Of a stretch of 6,609 bases of DNA, positions 1 to 4,962 are shown piece by piece. The translations under genes and the position numbers were made by a program. The DNA is from an uncultured Clostridia bacterium (lineage in GTDB: Bacteria > Bacillota > Clostridia > Christensenellales > Borkfalkiaceae), in contig CANQUY010000099.1 in assembly GCA_947627125.1 (NCBI GenBank), positions 1 to 6,609 of the forward strand, read 5' to 3'. Position 1 is the first letter of the stretch. Each line of letters opens with the position of its first letter. Below the pieces are notes generated by a model. That model made no database searches, had not been told where the DNA came from, and worked only from the letters and a program-made list of their open reading frames with translations.

Positions 1-498
1 GGCTATGCGGACGGCGGCAAGCCGACGAGCGAACTCCCCGCCCACCTCATGAGCCACACCGCCCGCCTTCGGGTAGACCCCGAAAACAGGGTCGTCATGC
101 ATTCCCACCCCACGAACACGCTCGCCATGACCTATGTCCATGCGCTCGATTCCGATCAATTCACCCATACCCTGTGGCAGATGTCCACGGAGTGTATCGT
201 CGTGTTCCCCGAGGGCGTCGAGGTGCTCCCGTGGATGCTCTGCGGCACCAATGAGATCGGGCTCGCCACGGCGGAGAAGATGAAGAATGTCCGCGTGGTC
301 GTATGGTCCATGCACGGCATTTACGGCGCGGGCAAGACGCTCGACGAAACGTTCGGCCTCGTGGAAACGGTGGAAAAGGCGGCTACGGTCTATATGCTGA
401 CCTCTCATCTGCCCCGCATCAACACCATTCGGGACGAGGAGCTGAAATGCCTCGCGGACTATTTCGGCGTGACCTATCGGAAGGGCATCATCGACTGA
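1..498 (+). CDS. rhaD: Rhamnulose-1-phosphate aldolase, C-terminal part (5' end outside window)
   Basis: This class II, zinc-dependent aldolase cleaves L-rhamnulose 1-phosphate into dihydroxyacetone phosphate and L-lactaldehyde in the cytoplasm, the last specific step of L-rhamnose catabolism. The frame is open from base 1 and ends at TGA 496-498, giving 165 residues. Compared from memory with E. coli RhaD (274 aa), about 107 N-terminal residues are missing. Visible residues match its active site: PTSELPAH (Glu11, equivalent to E. coli Glu117), VVMHSH (His34 and His36, equivalent to zinc ligands His141 and His143), MSTE (Glu64, equivalent to Glu171) and WSMHG (His105, equivalent to zinc ligand His212). 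LDETFGL near residue 114 is also family-typical. The in-frame ATG at 49 is internal, because homology continues upstream of it. No terminator is evident straight after the stop. The gene looks intact as far as it is seen. Confidence 0.95.
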   Translation, partial: GYADGGKPTSELPAHLMSHTARLRVDPENRVVMHSHPTNTLAMTYVHALDSDQFTHTLWQMSTECIVVFPEGVEVLPWMLCGTNEIGLATAEKMKNVRVVVWSMHGIYGAGKTLDETFGLVETVEKAATVYMLTSHLPRINTIRDEELKCLADYFGVTYRKGIID

Positions 499-588
499 GC
501 TTCCGCCCTGCCATCCCGACCTCGCGCGCTCATCCTGACCCTGAGTAATGAACGGGGACAAACAACCAAAACCAACAAATAAAATCGA

Positions 589-610
589 TTCTGCCCGTGC
601 AGAAGCACGG
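589..610 (+). promoter_or_regulatory. Overlapping alternative hairpins in leader of the surface-protein gene
   Basis: Two perfect 6-bp hairpins share bases and cannot form together. TTCTGC (589-594) pairs with GCAGAA (599-604) around CCGT. Alternatively CCGTGC (595-600) pairs with GCACGG (605-610) around AGAA. They lie 21 bases before the ribosome-binding site. Neither is followed by a T-run, so they are not intrinsic terminators. They could be an mRNA-stabilising 5' structure, a small switch or chance. A regulatory role is only inferred. Confidence 0.25.
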
Positions 611-630
611 TAAGGATAAGGGAAATTATT

Positions 631-637
631 AAGGAGG
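631..637 (+). promoter_or_regulatory. Ribosome-binding site of the surface-protein gene
   Basis: A full AAGGAGG Shine-Dalgarno sequence sits six bases before ATG 644. It fixes that start, which is followed directly by a signal peptide with a basic n-region. The near-perfect site suggests strong translation. Confidence 0.9.
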
Positions 638-643
638 AGAATT

Positions 644-751
644 ATGAAACAAACAAAGACAAAGCGAATTTTGCTTGCATTGACGATGATGCTGCTCGTG
701 CTGACGCTCGGGCTCGGCCTCTTCTTTATGCAGCCGAAACGCGCAAACGCA
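644..751 (+). other. Signal peptide of the surface protein
   Basis: Residues 1-36 have a Lys/Arg-rich n-region (MKQTKTKR), a long Leu/Met hydrophobic core (about 9-29) and a probable signal peptidase I site ANA|DD after residue 36. No lipobox cysteine is present, so it is not a lipoprotein signal. Confidence 0.85.
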
Positions 752-3700
752 GACGACGCGTCTGTCGAGCTTGTTCCGCTCGCCGACGCGGAATTGCAGG
801 CGACCGCAGCCATCAAAAACAGCGGCGGCGGCAAAGGCGTTTGGTGGGATGCCAATCATACCCAGATGCGCCTGTATTACAAAGTAGCAAACGGCGCGCC
901 GACAAGGCTCAGTAAAGCTCCCGCCAATCAATATCGCCAGATCGAATCGATAGAGCTGACGATCGGCGAAACGACGAAGTCCATCAAGGATTGGGGCGAA
1001 ATTGCCTGGGCCGACAACATGGGCGCCAACAACGGCGATGTAAATGTCGGCGAGATCTGGATCAACGGCGCTACGGCTTGGCTCGAGAGCATCCAGACTG
1101 TCCATTACAAAGTCGGCTTTGCCGAAAAGAACGACGCCGGCGCAGATACAGACGTAAAGACCACAAAAGAATATAGTTTCTGGAACGGCGGCGACAATGG
1201 TTGGCTGACGAGAGCAGATACGGAAAAGGGTCTTGATGTCACCTATACGGGCAAGACGGAACTTGCATGGGGCGAAAATCTTGAATTGGATAAAATCACA
1301 GTCAAGGCGACCCCTGTGGGCGCACAGGAAGCCGTTGTGATCGCCGCGGGTTGCTATTCTGTCGAATATGACCCGTTCGGTCCCGCGGGTGCGGCGTCCG
1401 CTGTCGTTCACTATCAAGACATGACTTCGGATCCCATTTCCGTACAGCGTCAGGCTGCGGACCTCACTACGGGACTTGAAGTCCTCAGCCAAGAGAACCA
1501 TGACTGCGGCAAGGTCCACAAGGCAGATTGGGATGCCACGCAGATGAGCTTCTTCGTCCAGGCAAAGGGTGAGGACATGCCCGTTCTCACGCCTACGCTT
1601 ACCCCCGATACAAACGCTTGGAGAGATCCCGCGAGCCATGTCACGGATTGCCTTCTCATCAACGGCGAGGATTACAGCAAGTGGGGCCACCGCGTTGCAT
1701 GGATCAATTACTTCCAGAATCAGACCTCCGCAGGCGAAGCAAACGTCTATGAGATCTGGCTTGCCATCCTTCAAGACGCACAAGTCGAGGCCAACAAGGC
1801 ATGGAAAAACGGCATCAAGACCGTGACTTTCAAGGCAGGGTTCCACATTGCGAATCCGAGCGACCCCGACGGGAAACTTGTTGTCAAACAAGATACTACT
1901 CTTTGGAACGCACATGATGCAGGCTGGCAGAAGAAAGTCGGCAGCATTTCCGCAACGCTCGCAGAGGGGACGGAAGAGCTCACAATGGACCTCGGACAAC
2001 AACTTTCCGCGGAAGAACTTGCAAAACTCACCGTCAAGGCTGAATATGTAGACGGCGGCTCCGTCACGCTCGACAATTCCAAGCTCTCCATTGAACTTCC
2101 TCAGGAGGCGGGTAAGGGCGAAGCGACCATCACCTATCAGGATGTGACCTGCAAGGTAGCCGTGAACGTCAAGGCCGACAAGACCCTTACGAAGATCGAA
2201 GTCAAGAACACGGAATATACCGCACAGCGTTGGACCTATCCCGAATTCAGCGACCTCGAAGTCTATGCTTATTTCGGCGACAGCGACGAAACGGGCACAA
2301 AGCTCGACCGCACCGCTTTCACCGTGTCGGGCTATGACATGTGGACGAAGGAAGCCGCCACGACGGCGACCGTCACCTATGACTATAACGGCGAACAAAA
2401 GACGGCGACGTTCTCCATCAAAGTGGTTGACAACACCACGGCGGATAAATACTTCAATATCTTAACGGGCGGTTCTCAGAACGGAGCAGGCTCTACCGAG
2501 TTCACACAGGGCGGCAGACATCTGCTTTCCTTCAAGATCGAAGTCAAGGGCATCGACCTCGGCTATGCGCTCGGCACCCGTAACTCTGTGAGCTTTGAAC
2601 GGCTTGAAGGGCTTCACCTCGTCGATTATATTGAATTCATCTACAACGGCGAAGAGAAATCTCTCAAAGACCTTCTCGACGACGGCACGATCAAGAGCGT
2701 CGGCACGGCGGACAGCGGGGCATTCGTTTTCTGGTTCAAGAATGCGGAGGACCGCGCGAAGGTTTCTGTGGCCCGTTTCAAGGCAGGGTTGGAGTGGCCG
2801 AAACAGGTCGGCGACTGCTGGAACGATCCCAATATGTCCGTAGAAGAGATGATGAAGGTCACTTCCTACGTTTCCGACCTCGTCCTCAAGAAGGAAGTCG
2901 TTCTCTTCAACGGCGTGACGCAGGGCTGGCTCAAGGGCGTGACCAAGCTCACCGCGGAATATGATGCGGACAGTACCATCATTCTCAACGGCGAACCCGA
3001 TCACAGCAAACTCACCGTCATGGCGACCTACTACGACGCAGAGGAAGCCGTGAAGCTCAACGACACCGACTTTGAAGCGACGATCGACGCGAGCGCGGCC
3101 AACGATCAGGCCAAGGGCGTCGTCACATATCGCGGCATCAAGGCGGAATTCACGGCCAAGGTCGTGGCTCCCGAAAAGGCTCTTGAATCCGTCACGGTGA
3201 CGGGCAAGGGTACCGTCCGCCGCTTTGAATCGAGCAACACCGCAACGGGCTTCACCCTCAAGGCAAAATATTCGGACGGTTCCGAAGTTGACGTTACGGA
3301 TGGCTACACGATCGCAGAGATCGACGCATGGGCCGAAGTCGGCAACGAGCAGACCGTAAAATTGACCTACAAAGACGAAAGCGGGCAGTCCGCACAGGCA
3401 GATATCGTCATTGTGATCGGCGAGCCCGACACGACGAAGGGCCTCGAAGTCCTTTGCGACTACGATTCGCCGAATCCTCCTCCTTCAAATTGGTCTGCCA
3501 CCACTTGGGGACCCACCGATTGGGGCGACCACGCATCCAACAATTCTCAGCTTCTCGTCTATTTCCGTGCAAAGGGAGATGTCACTCTTCCCGCAAGCGG
3601 AAGTCTTGACCAGTTCGGTTTGGTCGGCGGCAATTCCAAGGGAACTCACATTCTCGACTATATCCTCATCAACGGCAAGCCCTACGATGAATGGAAAACC

Positions 3701-4849
3701 GCTTTCGGTTACACGAGCGGCTGGATCGGCCTCCACAGCGCAGGCCCTCAGGGGACCGCGGACGGCACGACGCCCTATGCGATCTGGTTCAATCCCGGCT
3801 CCGTTGCGGATAACTCCTGGAGAGAAACGATCGTCACCGTCACGATCAAAGCCGGATTCCAGTGGGCTTCGAGTGCGGGCGGCGATGTTGCAGGCGCAGT
3901 CGTCAAACAGGATATCACAATCTACAACGCGCACGACGCAGGCTGGCAGCGCGCGGCAGACAGCGTAGAAGCCAAGGCAGTGGACGGCGCGAAGTTCGTC
4001 CAAGGCACTGAGGACATCAAGAGCCTTCTCGAAGTCAATGCCGTATTCGGCACGGAGAAGAAGCCCATCACGAACTACACGATTTCGGACTACGAGAAAG
4101 ATACGTTGGGCAAACAGACCATCACCGTCAGCTATCAGGATAAGACCGCAACGCTCGAGATCAATGTGGAAGAAGCTCCCGCTCCCGCGCAGCAGTATGA
4201 CGTCACCTTCGCCCTCGGCGACCACGCCGCAGCGAACGAAACGGCTCCCGCGAAGCAGACGGCAGAGGAGAACAGCAAGATCACCCTTCCCGATGCGCCC
4301 AAGGCGGCAGAGGGATATGAGTTCGACGGTTGGTACGACGGCGCGACCAAGGCGGGCGATGCAGGTGCCCAGTACACCGTGACCAAGGCCGTCACTCTGA
4401 CAGCTCATTGGAAAGAAAGTGCGAAGCCTCAGCCTCAGAAAGTGACCGTGACCTTCAATCTGAACGGCGCAACGGGCACGGCTCCCGCACAGCAGACCAT
4501 CGACAAGGGCGCCAAGGCAACGAAGCCCGCAACCAATCCCACCCGCGAGGGCTACACCTTCGGCGGCTGGTACAAGGATGCGGACTGCAAGACGGAGTTC
4601 AAATTCGACGAAGCCGTCAACGAAGACACGACCGTGTACGCCAAGTGGACGAAGAATACCGAGCCTGATACACCCGACAATCCCGATAAGCCCGATACGC
4701 CTGAAAATCCCGACAAGCCCGATGAGGGTGAAGCGGACAACGGCTGCGGCAGCGTCATCGGTGGTACGGGCATCGCATTTGCGGTCATCACGATCCTTGG
4801 GGCGGCTGTTCTTGTGATCCTTGCGGCACGCAAGAAGAAGAACAACTGA
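644..4849 (+). CDS. Large secreted, membrane-anchored multidomain Ig-like / InlB-repeat surface protein
   Basis: This 1401-residue protein has no recognised enzyme domain and no gene name I can support. In order it shows: signal peptide 1-36; four copies of an unrecognised domain (about 47-190, 276-431, 600-765 and 930-1104), each followed by an Ig-like domain of about 75 residues (196-270, 432-510, 766-842 and 1105-1176) with patterns such as ITVSYQDKTATLEI; two extra Ig-like domains (513-597 and 845-926); two InlB B-repeat/Listeria-Bacteroides-type domains (1185-1257 and 1266-1336); a Pro/Asp/Lys linker (1339-1362); NGCGSVIGG (1366-1374); a hydrophobic helix (about 1375-1395); and RKKKNN. 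It should be exported, held by its C-terminal helix and displayed outside, with the repeats as stalk and possible binding units. There is no LPXTG sorting motif. It lies between rhaD and a GH106-like gene, so glycan binding is a reasonable guess; adhesion to host or matrix is an alternative. The start is fixed by AAGGAGG and the signal peptide. No frameshift was seen. Confidence 0.9.
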   Translation: MKQTKTKRILLALTMMLLVLTLGLGLFFMQPKRANADDASVELVPLADAELQATAAIKNSGGGKGVWWDANHTQMRLYYKVANGAPTRLSKAPANQYRQIESIELTIGETTKSIKDWGEIAWADNMGANNGDVNVGEIWINGATAWLESIQTVHYKVGFAEKNDAGADTDVKTTKEYSFWNGGDNGWLTRADTEKGLDVTYTGKTELAWGENLELDKITVKATPVGAQEAVVIAAGCYSVEYDPFGPAGAASAVVHYQDMTSDPISVQRQAADLTTGLEVLSQENHDCGKVHKADWDATQMSFFVQAKGEDMPVLTPTLTPDTNAWRDPASHVTDCLLINGEDYSKWGHRVAWINYFQNQTSAGEANVYEIWLAILQDAQVEANKAWKNGIKTVTFKAGFHIANPSDPDGKLVVKQDTTLWNAHDAGWQKKVGSISATLAEGTEELTMDLGQQLSAEELAKLTVKAEYVDGGSVTLDNSKLSIELPQEAGKGEATITYQDVTCKVAVNVKADKTLTKIEVKNTEYTAQRWTYPEFSDLEVYAYFGDSDETGTKLDRTAFTVSGYDMWTKEAATTATVTYDYNGEQKTATFSIKVVDNTTADKYFNILTGGSQNGAGSTEFTQGGRHLLSFKIEVKGIDLGYALGTRNSVSFERLEGLHLVDYIEFIYNGEEKSLKDLLDDGTIKSVGTADSGAFVFWFKNAEDRAKVSVARFKAGLEWPKQVGDCWNDPNMSVEEMMKVTSYVSDLVLKKEVVLFNGVTQGWLKGVTKLTAEYDADSTIILNGEPDHSKLTVMATYYDAEEAVKLNDTDFEATIDASAANDQAKGVVTYRGIKAEFTAKVVAPEKALESVTVTGKGTVRRFESSNTATGFTLKAKYSDGSEVDVTDGYTIAEIDAWAEVGNEQTVKLTYKDESGQSAQADIVIVIGEPDTTKGLEVLCDYDSPNPPPSNWSATTWGPTDWGDHASNNSQLLVYFRAKGDVTLPASGSLDQFGLVGGNSKGTHILDYILINGKPYDEWKTAFGYTSGWIGLHSAGPQGTADGTTPYAIWFNPGSVADNSWRETIVTVTIKAGFQWASSAGGDVAGAVVKQDITIYNAHDAGWQRAADSVEAKAVDGAKFVQGTEDIKSLLEVNAVFGTEKKPITNYTISDYEKDTLGKQTITVSYQDKTATLEINVEEAPAPAQQYDVTFALGDHAAANETAPAKQTAEENSKITLPDAPKAAEGYEFDGWYDGATKAGDAGAQYTVTKAVTLTAHWKESAKPQPQKVTVTFNLNGATGTAPAQQTIDKGAKATKPATNPTREGYTFGGWYKDADCKTEFKFDEAVNEDTTVYAKWTKNTEPDTPDNPDKPDTPENPDKPDEGEADNGCGSVIGGTGIAFAVITILGAAVLVILAARKKKNN
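782..1213 (+). repeat. Repeated surface domain, copy 1 (residues about 47-190)
   Basis: This is the first and more diverged copy of a four-fold module. Landmarks in order are the strand QMRLYYKVANG, ESIELTIGE with KDWG after it, VGEIWING, QTVHYKVGF, and the closing motif KEYSFWNGGDNGW. An Ig-like domain follows. I do not recognise the domain; it looks beta-rich, and the Trp/Tyr residues could support carbohydrate binding. Confidence 0.6.
1469..1936 (+). repeat. Repeated surface domain, copy 2 (residues about 276-431)
   Basis: This copy opens with GLEVL, then has QMSFFVQAKGE, DCLLINGEDYSKWG, VYEIWLAI, IKTVTFKAGF and the closing LWNAHDAGWQ. It is closest to copy 4 in protein and DNA: CTCATCAACGGC (1655-1666) and GCAGGCTGGCAG (1919-1930) recur exactly in copy 4. 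It carries two cysteines (Cys288 and Cys336) not placed equivalently in the other copies. Confidence 0.7.
2441..2938 (+). repeat. Repeated surface domain, copy 3 (residues about 600-765), diverged
   Basis: The same order of landmarks is kept but changed: HLLSFKIEVKG, LVDYIEFIYNGEEKSL, FVFWFKN, VSVARFKAGLEW and the closing VLFNGVTQGW. A loop of about 30 residues (roughly 719-748, with Cys725) separates KAGLEW from the final motif and is longer than in the other copies. The Lys-Trp-Gly and AHDAGW elements are lost, which suggests a different or relaxed ligand site. Confidence 0.6.
3431..3955 (+). repeat. Repeated surface domain, copy 4 (residues about 930-1104)
   Basis: This copy opens with GLEVL and has an inserted Trp/Pro/Asn-rich stretch (about 941-968). 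Then come LLVYFRAKGD, DYILINGKPYDEW, PYAIWFN, VTIKAGFQW and the closing IYNAHDAGWQ. It is the nearest relative of copy 2, sharing KQD-x-T and NAHDAGWQ. CTCATCAACGGC (3665-3676) and GCAGGCTGGCAG (3938-3949) are identical to copy 2. Confidence 0.7.
4196..4414 (+). repeat. InlB B-repeat-like domain 1 (residues about 1185-1257)
   Basis: The sequence fits the Listeria-Bacteroides/InlB B-repeat pattern: YDVTFALG, KITLPDAPKAAEGYEFDGWYDG, then AVTLTAHW. Such small beta-grasp-like repeats are common as stalk units in bacterial surface proteins. The opening strand ALGDHAA is unusual compared with the typical N-x-N-G-G. Confidence 0.85.
4439..4651 (+). repeat. InlB B-repeat-like domain 2 (residues about 1266-1336)
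   Basis: This is a canonical copy: VTVTFNLNGATGTAPAQQ, then NPTREGYTFGGWYKDADC, FDEAVNEDTTVYAKW. The pattern GYTFGGWY...YAKW is the hallmark of the family. It sits next to the Pro/Asp linker and membrane anchor, so it forms the membrane-proximal part of the stalk. Confidence 0.92.
4679..4723 (+). repeat. Short tandem repeat coding the Pro/Asp linker
   Basis: An 18-base unit at 4679-4696 recurs at 4706-4723 with 17 of 18 bases identical (T/C at one position), giving a 27-base period. It encodes NPDKPDTPE then NPDKPD. Such linkers are extended and usually lie in or near the wall. The repeat could change copy number by slippage. Confidence 0.75.
4739..4846 (+). other. C-terminal CGS-helix-basic tail membrane anchor / sorting signal
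   Basis: Residues 1366-1401 hold NGCGSVIGG, a hydrophobic helix of about 20 residues (1375-1395) and the tail RKKKNN. This is a tripartite signal like LPXTG or PEP-CTERM signals (motif, helix, basic end), but with a Gly-Cys-Gly-Ser core and no LPXTG. It should leave the protein with its N-terminus outside. Whether the cysteine is cleaved at or modified is unknown. Confidence 0.75.
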
Positions 4850-4866
4850 CCTTCCTTTCCTCCGAC

Positions 4867-4888
4867 AGGGCGTCCGTGAGGACGCCCT
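4867..4888 (+). terminator. Hairpin after the surface-protein gene
   Basis: A perfect 9-bp GC-rich stem, AGGGCGTCC (4867-4875) with GGACGCCCT (4880-4888), is closed by a GTGA (GNRA-type) tetraloop and begins 18 bases after the stop codon. The following bases, CTTCGGGG, make a poor T-run, so it may be a weak intrinsic terminator or a 3'-end protecting structure for the surface-protein mRNA. Confidence 0.5.
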
Positions 4889-4911
4889 CTTCGGGGAGAA
4901 AAATCGCTTCA

Positions 4912-4944
4912 AAAATCTGCGGAAGAGTTCTCTTCCGCGATTTT
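4912..4944 (+). terminator. Long hairpin with T-run just before the GH106-like gene
   Basis: AAAATC (4912-4917) pairs with GATTTT (4939-4944), and GCGGAAGA (4919-4926) pairs with TCTTCCGC (4931-4938). This gives 14 base pairs with one bulged T and a GTTC loop. The A-tract/stem/T-tract form is typical of an intrinsic terminator. It ends only five bases before the next ribosome-binding site, so it could limit read-through from the surface gene or act as an attenuator of the hydrolase gene. Confidence 0.6.
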
Positions 4945-4949
4945 CGGTG

Positions 4950-4956
4950 AAGGAGG
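4950..4956 (+). promoter_or_regulatory. Ribosome-binding site of the GH106-like gene
   Basis: AAGGAGG lies six bases before ATG 4963, with the same motif and spacing as the preceding gene. It fixes the start. The upstream hairpin ends at 4944, so folding there could affect ribosome access. Confidence 0.9.
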
Positions 4957-4962
4957 AATTCT

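Noticed and set aside
49..51. ATG at 49 as the start of a complete short gene
   Set aside because: The frame is open to base 1, and the residues before it (PTSELPAH, including the catalytic Glu) match RhaD, so the gene begins outside the window.
527..545. CTCATCCTGACCCTGAG resembles part of a dispersed intergenic repeat (TCATCCTGAGCG type) seen in many gut bacteria
   Set aside because: Only a short core matches, with no palindromic partner or second copy in the window, so it cannot be distinguished from chance.
303..548. 81-codon plus-strand frame overlapping the end of rhaD
   Set aside because: It is out of frame with a well-supported gene, Arg/His-rich, and has no ribosome-binding site.
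555..585. Possible promoter: GGGACA (555-560) and TAAAAT (580-585) before the surface-protein gene
   Set aside because: The -35 match is only 4 of 6 and the spacing is 19 bases. The A-rich stretch makes a TAAAAT match easy by chance, so it is too weak to list as a feature.
629..2398. 589-codon minus-strand reading frame opposite the surface-protein gene
   Set aside because: It lies wholly opposite a gene with a signal peptide, recognisable domains and a strong ribosome-binding site. Its product is rich in Cys/Arg/Val/Ile with no recognisable domain, as expected for a shadow of a high-GC coding strand.
3485..4912. 475-codon minus-strand reading frame
   Set aside because: It is antisense to the Ig/InlB-repeat region, with low-complexity Arg/Gly/Leu/Val composition and no family motif.
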